This document shows positions 12,095 to 24,004 of a stretch of 64,000 nucleotides of DNA, in pieces. Location: assembly GCA_018340805.1 (NCBI GenBank), contig JACMZG010001908.1, positions 39,484,105-39,548,104 of the forward strand, written 5' to 3'. This DNA is from Microvelia longipes. Taxonomy: Eukaryota; Arthropoda; Insecta; Hemiptera; Veliidae. The notes beneath the pieces were generated by a model. That model was given only the letters and a program-made list of their open reading frames with translations, had not been told where the DNA came from and ran no database searches. The translations under genes were made by a program, and so were the position numbers. Position 1 is the stretch's first letter. Every line of letters begins with the position of its first letter.

Positions 12095-12160
12095 GCACGG
12101 CTAAAATCAGTTGACAGCGTGGGAAAATAATGCGAGCGAGCCAATGAGTTCCTATTTTGA
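12095..12160. mobile_element. MITE end fragment (family shared with 12.3 and 53.0 kb)
   Basis: GCACGGCTAAAATCAGTTGA followed by CAGCGTGGGAAA and GAGCCAATGAG matches one end of the MITE at 12277-12449. The other end is missing. Confidence 0.6.
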
Positions 12161-12276
12161 TAACAATTACCCAAATCTGGTCATTTCGTTAAACTTTAAG
12201 TAATTTTAAAAAGTTAAACTAGCGCATCATCACATCAAATTAGGATTAGGATAATGTGAATGTGATACAAATTAGA

Positions 12277-12449
12277 CACACGGCTAAGATCAGTTGACAG
12301 CGTGAGAAATAATGGGAAGGAGCCAATCAGGTTAGTCCTGGATCCACGTCAGGTTAGTGGTGGAACCACGCTCTCAATTTTAAATCAGGCCAACCTTATT
12401 TGTTCCTCAACACTTTTTTTCCGCGCTGTCATCTGATTTTAGCCGTGTG
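12277..12449. mobile_element. MITE with ~30-bp terminal inverted repeats
   Basis: Ends are CACACGGCTAAGATCAGTTG and, at the right, the reverse complement of CACACGGCTAAAATCAGATG. Length is about 173 bp with no coding capacity. Related to the copies at 12095 and 52983-53150; the latter has TATAACAC termini, suggestive of TA-targeting elements. Confidence 0.75.
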
Positions 12450-12539
12450 CCGTACTATAATAGAATTGGGATTTATCATGTAATCAAACAGCTTTTTAAA
12501 AACAAACGAATGAAAAACATTTTAACAAAAGAGGTAAGG

Positions 12540-12805
12540 CTTAAGTGACAGTCATCCTATACAGGTCATCGTTTTGGGTAACCAGTTATTAATGCACGTC
12601 ACCTTGCGATGGGTAACAAGACAACATATTAATTAATATTAATTATTAATATTAATTAATCGTGACAATCATCACGATCAATATCAAGTTTTAAAATATA
12701 GGTCATCGTGCTGTGTAACTAGTTGTCTTATACAGGTCATCGAAATAAATAACAAATCCTTCTATGCACGTCATCGTGCGTTGGGTAACAAGTCATCTTA
12801 TACAG
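12540..12805. repeat. Degenerate ~30-bp tandem repeat
   Basis: Repeated CTTATACAGGTCATCG and TGGGTAACAAG blocks, interrupted at 12628-12662 by an AT palindrome (ATTAATTAATATTAATTATT and its mirror). Confidence 0.6.
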
Positions 12806-13500
12806 TCAGTTAATCATAATGGGTGCATGGACCTATCGAATGAAATATGACTTTTATGACTTTTATCCCTTATCCTAAAATGAATCCAAAAATGAAATCT
12901 GTCTTATTAGGACAGATAAAAATGCTGTCAGATAAAAATTGCTGGATAAAAATCGCAGCAATTATTAATATTGGTTGAGAAATGAGAGACCTTTCACCCG
13001 ATTTGGCCGCAATAATTTTATCCTCACTGCATTATAGCTACTACGTCATATACGTCATTATAGCTTTACTACCTTCATATGAGTCTATAACATGATACTT
13101 TTTTATTATCCTCAATTTATATTTTTTATTTTTCCTCGCCTACTATAGAAGTTACAAATAAATCCACCAAATTTCATTTTAATATCGGCCTCCATTTTCA
13201 AGATATTGACTTTTTAAAATTAAAACTTTGACGGCTGGCTCTATGTCTTTCATATTTCTGTTTTTTAACTTTGACACATAGCTAGATCACGCAGAGCATA
13301 TAAGAGCAAAAAGAAAAGCTTTGATGGCTATTCAACACATGGTTTACATATTAAATTCAAATGCATTTTTGTATCTGTCATAAATTAAAAATAAAATAAA
13401 GACTATGCTGTCAAGTATGACACCAGGCATTTTTAATGGTTTAGTGACAAATACTGATACTGTAAAACTGTACTGTACTGGAAACTAGTAAACGAAAAAA
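12806..13500. other. Intergenic DNA, nothing recognised
   Basis: No assignable feature. Confidence 0.4.
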
Positions 13501-13555
13501 GATTCAAAGCGTTTTCAACCTAATATAAGGCCATCATCAGTGTCTGTACAAATAA
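13483..13555 (-). ncRNA. Hammerhead-like motif, degenerate copy
   Basis: On the minus strand, GACA precedes CTGATGA, which is followed by T, helix GGCCT/AGGTT and GAAAACGCTTTG. Stem II matches the 9.9-kb copy base for base. Stem I pairs poorly, so this copy is probably inactive. The downstream TTTTTTCGTTTACTAGT also resembles the 9.9-kb tail. Confidence 0.35.
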
Positions 13556-13751
13556 GATATTAAGACAAAATAAAAATCAAATTAAATCAGAAATGCCAAA
13601 TAAAGAAAAATAATAAACACGAACCGGCAAAATATACTTAAACAGAAAGGCGGAAATAAAATAATCAAAAAAATAAATACTAGAAAAGCTGATGATTGAA
13701 AAAAAATATACTTTAAAAGAATTTTTGTAATTTAATTACTCTTCAGTTACG

Positions 13752-14355
13752 ACACCCTATATTTATTTATTTATATTATTATTACATAACTATAATACAT
13801 ATAGATATAATTCGTCATTATAACACATAAATATTAAGTTATAAAACAATAAAATACAATTGATTACATATTTAAATTAAAAAAAATTAACGCAAACTGA
13901 AAGAATGGCAAGAAGAGGTGAGCATAATATATCACATCCACAGTAAGGGAGATCATTCGAGCTTTGAATTCAAGTATTCCTGAGTGGAATAAAATCCGCG
14001 CGAGCTAAGAAGACGTTTTAGGTTTTTAGAAAAAACTTTAATATCGTCAATCATTTTAATGCTCTCAGGCAGTTTGTTATAAAAAGTAATGGCTAAATTG
14101 TAGGGCGATTTTTGGTAATGAGCCGTTCGGCAAGGCAACGGATATAAGTCTAGCTTGTTTCTGGTATTTACATTGTGAACTTGAGAGTGAGTTTTAAACT
14201 TATCCGGAAATGTTTAACTATTTTACATGATTCTAGAATTAAGATGGAATAGAGTGTTAGAATATTATGCTTTATGAAGACTGGTTTAGCTGAATCTCGA
14301 GGTTTTAGTTGGAAAATTAATCTAATTATTCTTTTTTGCATAATAAACAATCATT
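13752..14355 (-). pseudogene. Jockey/CR1-like LINE, C-terminal reverse transcriptase fragment
   Basis: Two minus-strand frames, 14350-14168 then 14138-13953, encode the end of a non-LTR retrotransposon polyprotein. The upstream piece has QKRIIRLIFQLKPRDSAKPV and ILTLYSILILESCK, the usual motif downstream of the RT domain. The downstream piece has FYNKLPESIKMIDDIKVFSK and RGFYSTQEYLN, the typical extreme C-terminus. A frameshift separates them, the 5' end is missing, and the 3' region finishes in ATAAATAAATAAATA repeats near 13755-13775. It is a dead 5'-truncated copy. Confidence 0.8.
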
Positions 14356-14489
14356 CACATAATAATAATCATTCGTTTACTGTATTATTCTGAAATGGTG
14401 TAGCGAGACAAGAGTTATATAGCTTCAGCTTCTGTTAACTATGACTTGATTAGGATAAGAAGTAATACCAATGTTACATCCCCCTCCTA

Positions 14490-14755
14490 GACATTGAATC
14501 TGTTTTATTTTGAGGTCGAGCGAAGCGATTCCGAAGTTATAACCCACAGACAATGTATATCACTGTTTTATTTTGAGATTGAGCGTAGAGAGACCGAAAA
14601 GATACCACTTAAAGATAGATTGATATCCCACAATAAAATACAAAGAGATACCACATTTGATCAGCATCTCATACAGAGGAAGAGCCAAGCGAGATCAAGA
14701 AGTTATAAAGAAAAGTACCGAGGTACCCCGTACCCGATTTTTCCATTTTGACGCA
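14490..14755. repeat. Repeats with GAGCG-AAGCGAG motif plus 5S-family tail
   Basis: Two units of TTTTATTTTGAGRTYGAGCG are followed by ACCGAAG, and the block ends with GTACCGAGGTACCCCGTACC and a T-run, the terminal sequence of the 5S-derived repeat. Reverse-complemented, the units match the array at 17640-18060. Confidence 0.6.
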
Positions 14756-15949
14756 TCGACATAATAATTTTATTTATAGTGCTTATACCTAATAAAATAC
14801 TTCATTTCATGCTTGTTAATTTCCCTCTCTAGGTATCCATATTCCTTGAACTGGATTATCTTCTCTTTATCAACTAATTAAACCAGTTATTATAGTCATA
14901 ATATTTGACTACATCAGCTCGTCAACGACGGCTATTTGACATCTAATTCTGCACGAAAGCTCCTAATACTGTCTCATATCAATTATTACACATTTTTTAT
15001 CTGATAAGTCTGGCAATTGACCAAAAATTAGTAAATTGTTTAATAGATACACTCCTTGCACATCAGCTTTCATAAAGTAGCACCTTTAAGCTTATCAGTT
15101 CACTTAATTCTAATCACTTCACTTAAGTTCAGTCAAAAAATTGATCAATTATCATTGAGGGAGGGGGCTTCATTAGCTCCTGGTAAGCCTTATTTTTTCA
15201 ATACTAGAAGAAAAATTATATTTATTTAATAAAATTTGGGGAATTATTGTGAAAATTGGGATCGCTTAGCCCCTCTTTAGAGCACCCCTCAAAGTCTATC
15301 TATGGTTTTACCTTGAGTAATTTTCTATTACCCAAGATTATCCTAATAGCAATTCAAATTTAAGGGTAAACATAAAGCTATTCCTCATAGTTTTCCTCCG
15401 TATAGTAGTAGAGGAAAATTAGCAAAGTAAAAATTAGAGGAGTTTCCATGGTATAATTAAAAGTTAAAAGGTGGTGAGATTCAGATATGAGCAAAATCGA
15501 ACCAATCATTTGTGATTGAGTTAGATAGTTAAATCGCGACATCATGGAAAAAATCCTTGTTACTCAAGAATCTATTATCTTAAGTTAAATGTCATAATGT
15601 GGTTTTGTGAGAAAGTATAATTTAAAATATAGGCGCAAAGAAATCTAGCGCCATGAGAAGATAAACTTAAGATGAATGAGAAGATATTGGATTACAGTGT
15701 GTGAATTCATATATCAGATCAGATACGGGTTGATTATGTGGCGCTAGCAAGTAGACCGAACACTCGTATTGCCATATCTTTGAGATAGTTGATGACGTAA
15801 TTTACCTTATTTGAGTATGGTTCTTGCTGATCGCACGACGGCATCAAAGGGGGCACTTCCTGTTCCCAACAAGGATCGTCCATTTTTAAGCTAATTAAGA
15901 AATCCAATTTTATTTAAATTTTCGCGCTTATTGTTATCACTGTTATCCG
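14756..15949. other. Intergenic DNA, nothing recognised
   Basis: No coding or repeat feature could be supported. Confidence 0.4.
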
Positions 15950-16290
15950 GATATTTAACGGTAGAGAGACATAACCGCGAGCGAGACGGAAGGCGGTTGA
16001 ACTGAAGCAAGGCGAGATCGCGATTAGACCGCCCCCCGCCCACCAGCATGCAGTGGGGGATTTCTCCCCACTAGATATAACCTCCCTATGGCCACCTATC
16101 CCGCCTCTACCTTTCCTACCCACCTTGATTCCCGCTACTATCCTCAAAACATCCTCAAAAACACTAAATGTAACTGAAGTTCCCCCACCGTATGGCCTGG
16201 GAAGCAAAACTACCCCCGGTATTAATTGTAACCTATTCCCATAGGGTTGAACCAACACCCCTATTTCGCACCCCCTCATTATTACTCTTT
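15950..16290. other. GC-rich patch of unknown origin
   Basis: A ~340-bp block with CCGCCCCCCGCCCACC and CACTGAAGTTCCCCCACC-like tracts stands out from the AT-rich surroundings. Overlapping frames on both strands have no recognisable motif and no splice context. It is probably a fragment of a GC-rich mobile element, but this is not demonstrated. Confidence 0.3.
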
Positions 16291-16486
16291 TTTTTAATAT
16301 TTTTAAAACAATTAAGTTCTTATTTTTACAATACCTTCAAAATAAAAATTCTCATCATAACAATTCTTAAAAATTTGTGGATGCCTGAAAGCTGTATACT
16401 GAGCCGATGTCCCGACAAATGTTGAGATTAAATACACTAAAGTTATACAAATACCTATTATGCCCATTTACTTCTTGATTGATCTA

Positions 16487-16530
16487 GATGCAAAAGAGAT
16501 AAGGAGATTACTCCTCATCTCTTTTGCATC
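16487..16530. repeat. Compact stem-loop (19-bp stem)
   Basis: GATGCAAAAGAGAT pairs perfectly with ATCTCTTTTGCATC. After one A/C mismatch, AGGAG pairs with CTCCT around a 4-base loop. No flanking gene. Confidence 0.6.
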
Positions 16531-17148
16531 CAAAAAAATAAAAAACCCCCTCCCCAATCTAATAACTACCCTTAAAATCTATATTATAATGATTAATTTA
16601 GTACCCAATATTTATAATGATTAACTCCTCTTCACACCTCCTACTAGCTAATATTAAAGGAGAGTCGCAGGGAATTGATCGATGATTTAATAGGTTCAGT
16701 ATACTTAGCAAATCCTTCGAAAAATTATTTTGTTTCAAGTACCTATATATTTTAGCAACTTAAAACATTTTTAATTTTGCATTAAATCTATATCTTTTTG
16801 TGGATCTTCCATTATTTTATGGCGGTATAGTCCTAATAATAAGCAGAGTAAAATATTTATACTAATATGTTAATAATCTGTATAAGAAAGATAATTGAGA
16901 AAAAGTACCTTTTGGATCAGATGAATCCATCAATATGTTTTCTAATATTTGACTGGACAACTGCAGGGCATTGTGGCCTCTCTGGTTATAACCTGATTTT
17001 TCTTCATTCAAATTCATTTTTAACCTGAAACAGTGTTATTATATACTTGTAATTCCCATCACTGCAACAGGTATAGTATAACAGGTAAGATGTATATGAG
17101 CAAGTTATAATGAGATACATATATATAAAAAACTACTATATATAAAAA
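16531..17148. other. Intergenic DNA, nothing recognised
   Basis: No assignable feature. Confidence 0.4.
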
Positions 17149-17332
17149 AATGCCCGTTTTAGGGCCTTTCGGCCCATCATGGTTCTCACACTGCGGGAAC
17201 CACCTCAGGTGGGTTGCATCTACTACACTCTAAGAATTATAAAGTTGGCGAAATCTTTTTAATACAAATACTATTCATAAAATCATAGAGTATAGCCCGG
17301 GCTGCAAACCCCGGACCTCCGGTGTCGAAATC
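17149..17332 (-). mobile_element. tRNA-derived SINE, 5'-truncated copy
   Basis: Minus-strand copy beginning within the tRNA-like head (ACACCGGAGGTCCGGGGTTT, a B-box-like region). It continues through GATTTCGCCAACTT, CCACCTGAGGTGGTTCCCGC and GGGCCGAAAGGCCCTAAAAC to the A-rich end. The A-box half is missing. The fuller copy is at 56958-57182. Confidence 0.75.
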
Positions 17333-17639
17333 GAACTTAAAACTACTATTCAGGAAAAAAACAATAGGCGGACTTAAAAGGGAAACTTACCCCCCCCCCC
17401 TTTCTCTTTACTTATTCTCTTCTAACATTATAGAGGCCTTAGGCCTCTTGGCCACTCCGCGGCTCGGCCGCTATATACGCGACGTCGGCGCTAGGGGTCG
17501 TTTCGTGCCAATTTGGTTGGTGTTCTTTATCCCTTTGTTATATTTTTATATAAGTTTATATATATTTTTATATAAGTTTTTATATACATTTTTGACAGTT
17601 TATATAAGTGTTACGTTACCATAATATAAGCGAATTTCT
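17333..17639. other. Intergenic DNA with C-run and GC-rich patch
   Basis: Contains a run of 12 C and a short GC-rich patch with palindrome GAGGCCTTAGGCCTC (about 17431-17445). No gene supported. Confidence 0.35.
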
Positions 17640-18060
17640 AATCAAGCATAGCGTTCCTCAGTACTTTTCCTTAACAATTTAGGACTTGCTTCGCATGTCT
17701 TCAGAATGTCATGATTGCCTAAATATTAATGAGATATAACTTTGGTCTCGCTCCAATCGACCTCAGAATAAAATGATTGTCTAAAGTTATGTTATCTAAA
17801 AGCCTGGAGTTTTAATTTCGCTCGCTCTCAGAATGTTATGATTATCCTATAAGCCTAAGGTGGTATAACTTCGTTCTAGATACGCTCAACATAAAATAAA
17901 CTGGTTATCCTTTCGCTTAGCTCGTCCATAGATTGTCATGATTATCCAAGTCTAAGGTGTTATGACTTCAGCCCCGCTGCACTTGAACTCAGAATTATTA
18001 GGTAACGAAATATCTAAGGTGTTATAGCCCCAATATCTATAGGGTGTTATTTTAATTAAA
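17640..18060. repeat. ~90-bp tandem array with CTCGCT...CAGAATGTCATGATT
   Basis: About five diverged units share CTCAGAATGTCATGATTATC and CTAAGGTGTTATAACTTCGG. The reverse complement of the unit is present at 14490-14700. Confidence 0.65.
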
Positions 18061-18754
18061 ACTTTAAATTAAATTTTACTTTAGATAGGCATTCAATCAA
18101 TAATACGGGTTATACTCTTTTATTGTGTTCATGAACACTTTAATACATCAAAGACAAGTGATCATACTTGGCTGCCTAGTTTTATATTAGTATAGCTCTT
18201 TATAAAAAAAAATATTAGCTCTATATTTTATAAATGTATCACACGATTTTAAAATATAAAATTTTGACTGATGTAAAAAAAAAATTTTCATGTAATTTTA
18301 GGTGTCACAACAAATATATTATGTTCGCCAATAACTTACAAAACTGTAAGTTCAACAGCAATGGAATTTCCTCTACAAATTCATAACAAGTTCCGCTGTC
18401 TGACGATATGTTGAACTTTAAATAGCAGTAAGAAATTAAAACCTTAGGCCTTTATTAACCTGCTGTACTTTATCAGTTCGCCATATTACTGGTTTATTTA
18501 AGTGGCATACTGCCACGATATAAGCGAATTTTCAAATGTATTAGTGAAAAAACTTGATTTCTTCACATTGTGTTAATCAATGACATAATATTTTGTTTGA
18601 CATATATATGTCAATCAATAAAACCAAAACTAATACTGATAATAAAATGGAACTTAGTATTACAGTGAACTATACATAGTAGTATATGTGTAAAACATTT
18701 CAGCCTGATCTAAACACAATATAAAGGTTAGAGATTTTTTCAAATGTTTGTGGG
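18061..18754. other. Intergenic DNA, nothing recognised
   Basis: AT-rich, no assignable feature. Confidence 0.4.
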
Positions 18755-19395
<641 letters not shown>

Positions 19396-19512
19396 CAAAC
19401 GTTATTTGTTTGCATTATGTTATACATGCCAATCGATAAAACCGATTTTTTTTTATTTATTTATTTTCCATATTTACATTAAAATTATTAAAGCAACATA
19501 AACACACACACA

Positions 19513-20426
19513 CAGTCGGACCTCCATATAAAGTGTTTCTATTTAACGAACAAAATTTTCAGAAATAAATATAAAGACAAGACCCGCAAACTTTCAAGGA
19601 ATTGACCAAAACGGCACTTCTGTTTTCTGTAATTTCCCAGAACAATTATTTATTGATTCTCGACCTGCCTTATCTAATTTTGCGAACTCTTTCTTTACAA
19701 TTTTCTATGAAATTAGGATTAACACAGCATAGAACTAAAAATCTTTCAGTTTTAATTTGGTATTCAGTCTGACCAGTTCGTTTGTGAAACTTTTTATTGG
19801 TTTGTAAATCGAGTTTATTAAAATGTCAAAACGGAAATCGCAGTCCCTTTCTGAAAAAATCAATCTATTAAAAGATTCTGACGATGGAGTCAAAAACAAA
19901 TACTTGTCTCTGAAGTATAAAATCGCTCCTAGTTCTATATCAACAATTTTAAAAAATCGGTAATCTATACTTAGGTTATACGAAACGTGTGGCGATTTAA
20001 AAAAAAGATCTCGAGTATGCAAGTACGAAGACATTGATGACGCAATTTTACAGTGGGTGACAATGTTAAGGGACAAAAATATGCCTGTGACAGGACCGCT
20101 ATTAAAAAAAAACCTGCTGAATATGCAGAACGTTTGGGTTATGATCATTTCCAAGCCAGTCCAGGTTGGCTTGATAAATTTAAAAAAAGGCATGGTATAA
20201 TACAAAAAGTGATTTCTGGAGAAAGTGGAAGTGTAAATATGGACACTATTAGTGACTGGAAAGACACTTGCTAAAACAGATAACGGAAGAATACGAACAT
20301 AAGAATATCTTCAACGCTGATGAAACAGGGCATTTCTTTAAATGTCTACCTGATAAAACGTTGACATTTAAAGATGATAAGTGTTTTGGCGGGAAATTTA
20401 GTAAAGAGAGAGTTACGAGATTTTAG
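19513..20426 (+). pseudogene. Degenerate pogo/Tigger-type transposase
   Basis: A CAGTCGGACCTCCATATAA end at 19513, typical of Tigger inverted repeats, precedes an ATG at 19823. The first frame encodes MSKRKSQSLSEKINLLKD and APSSISTILKNR, a CENP-B/pogo N-terminal helix-turn-helix region, then hits a stop. A shifted frame carries the second DNA-binding helix set (YEDIDDAILQW, then HFQASPGWLDKFKKRHGI and GESGSVNMDTISDW). A further shift gives FNADETGHFFKCLPDKTL and GGKFSKERVTRF, the start of the DDE catalytic domain with its first Asp. The copy stops at 20426, before the remaining catalytic residues, next to a 5S-derived repeat. Three frame breaks and truncation make it non-functional. Confidence 0.85.
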
Positions 20427-20427
20427 T

Positions 20428-20662
20428 ACGACAATTATTGTACAATAATACGATTTTGTTGGATCATAATAGTTAAGCACCATTGAGCGTGGTCAGTGTT
20501 GTATGGGTGACCACTGTGAATGAAACGGATGTATTTACTATCAGAGGAAGTCCGAAGACTTGTTGCAGTAAAAATTTGGCGCATTGTATATTTGCCTGAT
20601 CGCCTGATGTAATGAGGAAAAGTTCCAAGGTACCCCGTACCCGATATTTTTATATTGATATA
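20428..20662 (+). mobile_element. 5S-derived repeat, 5'-truncated copy
   Basis: Begins at TACGACAA, contains the 5S-like block at about 20466-20530 (AGTTAAGCACCATTGAGCG; TATGGGTGACC), one GAGxGAAG unit, and ends GGTACCCCGTACCCGAT plus T's. It abuts the broken Tigger copy. Confidence 0.8.
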
Positions 20663-21224
20663 TCAAACACCCGAAGAAAGAGAAGAACAAATTACCTAGC
20701 TTGCATAATAATAATTTTACGAAGGTTAATGACTTATTGTGAAAACAATGGTTTTTGGTACAAATTATGATGTACAGGAGTAGCTTACTTGTTTAAAGGG
20801 AAGTCAATGTTTTTGTAAATTTTCGTGAACCCCTAATAAAAACTTATGTACATTTTTAGAGTTCATAGTTCTGGCCCGCATGAAATAGTCATGCTACAAA
20901 AACTATTTTCTAACAATGGTCGGGGTGCCACTATGTTGGTAACCATCAGTCAACAGTTTTTATCAAAAACGTCAAGTCAAACACATTATATTGATATTTA
21001 TATACCTATCGTACATCTAATTATCCCCAATATCTATTTGTATTCTGTCTTTGTTATGTTATAGTGCGTACGGCATTCGAAATTTAATGTTTTAGTTCAT
21101 AAATTTATATACAATCTTGACAAGTGATGTATAATTAATTAAAATACATCCATTAAATATAATCTTAGGTAATGTTATCTTAAATGTAATCTATAATAAG
21201 TAATAATAAGTCTTTTTTAAGACC
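20663..21224. other. Intergenic DNA, nothing recognised
   Basis: No assignable feature. Confidence 0.4.
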
Positions 21225-21425
21225 ATCAAGTCGCGAGGCCCCTAGTTTGAATTTTATACAACATACTAAAAAATAGGGCCCTGTTTCATTTTAGTAAGTC
21301 TTTCTCAAGATCATCAAGTCGCGGGGCCCCTTGTTTGAGTATTATACAATCTTATTACCTAAAAATAGGGCCCCGTTTAATTAGTATGGTGTACCTTAAC
21401 ATCATCAAGTCGCGGGGTCCCGTGA
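21225..21425. repeat. ~88-bp tandem repeat, 2.3 units, GGGGCCCC-rich
   Basis: Units start ATCATCAAGTCGCGGGGCCC and end AAAATAGGGCCCCGTTT. Each carries two GGGCCC palindromes in otherwise AT-rich DNA. Confidence 0.7.
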
Positions 21426-21714
21426 GATGTTGCAAGTATAAAATTAATGACTTGTAACTTCTAATGGACTAACGAAGCGAATTTGAAGAAAGTAGATTGA
21501 TTTGATAAATATACATATATAGGGGGGCCCCTAATGTTGTAGTAACGCCCCTGGTTCACGTATCAAATCTTTAGGTAGATCCAAACGTGTTTTTAAACTT
21601 CAAACTATATGAAGTCATATAGTTTAAGCTTTAATAATTTAGATTGTACGATTTACCTTGCTTTATTTTGTTCTTTGTTTTGATTGTTCCTCCTCAGGTT
21701 CTTTGTTGTTGTCC

Positions 21715-22035
21715 TTACAGGCCCGCGAAGCGGCCTGTAAAGGAGAGGCTGTGAAAATTCGCTAGATACATGGCAAAATGCCATGTAACAATAAATTCTA
21801 AAACAAAAATAGCGAAGCAATAAAAATTCGCTAAATACGTGGCAAAGTGCCATGTAACAAGAACAATAATGAAACAACACATAATACAAAACAACAACAA
21901 TGTGGCTGTGGAAGCGGCCACAGAGAGGCCGGCCCGAAGCCGCCCGTATTTCTTCTTCCGTTTGTCATAAGGAAATTCGCAAAAATAGCCGTGCGAACGT
22001 ACTAAACATTCCGTAGACCACAACTATTTGTGGTC
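21715..22035. repeat. Direct repeats with GCGGCC hairpins
   Basis: Two ~70-bp direct repeats (AAAATTCGCTAGATACATGG followed by CAAAATGCCATGTAACAA) lie between short hairpins GGCCCGCGAAGCGGCC and TGGCTGTGGAAGCGGCCACA. A related block is at 45240-45340. Minus-strand frames are repeat artefacts. Confidence 0.5.
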
Positions 22036-22117
22036 CACAGACCACAAGAAAGTTTAACATATTAGCCAAAAAATTTGGTACATTAATATGAAAGAGACAA
22101 TCTACAAAAACATACAT

Positions 22118-22144
22118 GTCTTAGTATTATATATGCTAAGACAC
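22118..22144. repeat. Small stem-loop TGTCTTAG...CTAAGACA
   Basis: Perfect short inverted repeat around a TATTATATATG-like loop. Confidence 0.4.
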
Positions 22145-22296
22145 ACTGCCTTAAAATTACAATTACAATAATAAGTTTAATTATTAATTAAAAGACGCAA
22201 ATTAGGTCCATAACCTGTGTATAACATCAAACTGGCGTCTTTTCTTTTCATACTATAACAATCGTAGACTTTAAATTTGCTATTCTGGTAAATAAG

Positions 22297-22340
22297 TACA
22301 AAATGAGTCACATTTATTTAGGTCCGGCTCTTGGACTATA
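22297..22340. mobile_element. End fragment of the CCAAGAGCC MITE
   Basis: TACAAAATGAGTCACATTTA followed by GGTCCGGCTCTTGGACTATA matches one terminus of the long-TIR element at 29881-30562. Confidence 0.65.
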
Positions 22341-22344
22341 GACC

Positions 22345-22668
22345 TTAACGCAATAAACATGTACACCACGGGTTTAGTTTAAAACGACAAGAACATACAT
22401 AATTTTTGTTGGATCATAAACGTTAAACAGAACGTGCGAGTGTGTTCAGTTCCAATGGTGACCGCTGGGAATGAAACGGATGTATTTACTATCTAGAGTA
22501 CAAGCGAAGCAAGTCTGAAGACGTGTTGCAGTATAAATTTATTGACTTAAATATTCTGAGGACGAGCGTAGCGAGTACGAAGTAGGGAGGATGAGCGTAG
22601 AACTCATTACATCGAAATTCGATGTAATGAGGAAAAGTTCCGAGGTACCCCTAACCCGATTTTGTTTT
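22345..22668 (+). mobile_element. 5S-derived repeat, 5'-truncated copy
   Basis: Contains the 5S-like block (about 22420-22483, including AATGGTGACCGCTGGGAATG), two GAGCG-AGCGAG units and the end GAGGTACCCCTAACCCGATTTT. Its 5' breakpoint differs from the 20.4-kb copy. Confidence 0.8.
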
Positions 22669-24004
22669 CATTTTACGTATTTATTTCAAAATTATTTTTT
22701 ACATTTTTACAAATTTACATATTTTTTTTTAAATTTTTATTTAAAAATAATTTTCAGCTACCAAATTTTGGGTCACGACCAAAGAGTTGAGATTCGCTGC
22801 GATAGAGCCATAAAATTTTGATAATGAGTCAATTCAATAAGTATAAGAGTCACCTCAATAAGAAACCCCCGAGATAGTTTCTGTAAAGGACGAATATACG
22901 CTTACAAGTTATACACTAGGTTAGATCCCTACTTGGAGGAAGAACTGTCGTAGTACCTGATGGTACCAAAATGAAAATTACCTAATAATCATTATGCTAA
23001 CTTGGCATTAAGTGAAACTACGAAAAGTTGAAGCTGGTATATTTTCTAGAATGCGTGAACCCGCCATGACACTTTTTTTGGAGGTCAAAATTTACAAGTA
23101 ACGATTTTGCTAGGAATCACATTGTACTACAATAAAACTTGAAAGCAATTTTAATATCTTATGTTGATTTATTAATAGAAAAAGTAAATTAAATTAATTA
23201 CTAAGAAATGCAATTTTTCTATAAGATTTAAATGAATGAAACACAAAATTAAAAAAACTTAGACCCGGCAGAAGAGTTCTTTAGAAATTACTACACATAA
23301 ACGCTCTAATAAAAGTAACTGTCGCATAAATCGATCTAATCAGTATCGATATTCAAGAACAAACAAACATTTATTTGAAATTTAACATAGTAAATATATC
23401 GATGTTTATTAATCGATCATTAGATAAAAGATTAAGCAAAACTCTGTATAAACACTACCGCACTCATACGAGTTTACAAGGCACTATTAAACAGATTAGC
23501 CACCTTTTTATCACCAAAGTCTAGAAAAATAACATGTTAAACAATATATTTATTTTACTTATTAATAATCAAATGGTGTTATTTATTAAATTATTCGTTC
23601 AAATATTAAAAAAATAAAAACTGAATTAACTAAAACTTAACTAAAACTAAAAAACAATTGGGGTAAATATTTTTTCAGAAGGTGGCAGCATCGATATTTT
23701 CTGACTTGTAATCTTGCTTTTAAAAATTAGGTATTTAAAAATCATATTAGTTGCTTTTTATAATATTTGATTATATACCTTAAAAATCACGTGTCTTAGC
23801 GTCACCACCTTTAACAAAAATTTTAATGATAAAAATGATATCCGTATAATCAAACATCAGGTTATCTGTGTAGACTGTGACCAGAGCACACAAATTTTTT
23901 GTAGTTTATCGTAGTCTTCAAATTTTCATAAAATTATTTATCCAGGTAAGTTAAACAAATAATTTCTATGTTCTTAGCGTACGTATCGGTAAAAACAGTT
24001 AGGC
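22669..24004. other. AT-rich intergenic DNA, nothing recognised
   Basis: No assignable feature. Confidence 0.4.

Noticed and set aside
15950..16290. Bacterial contamination or horizontally acquired gene
   Set aside because: GC is raised, but no bacterial gene structure, ribosome-binding site or recognisable protein is present; a mobile-element fragment is simpler.
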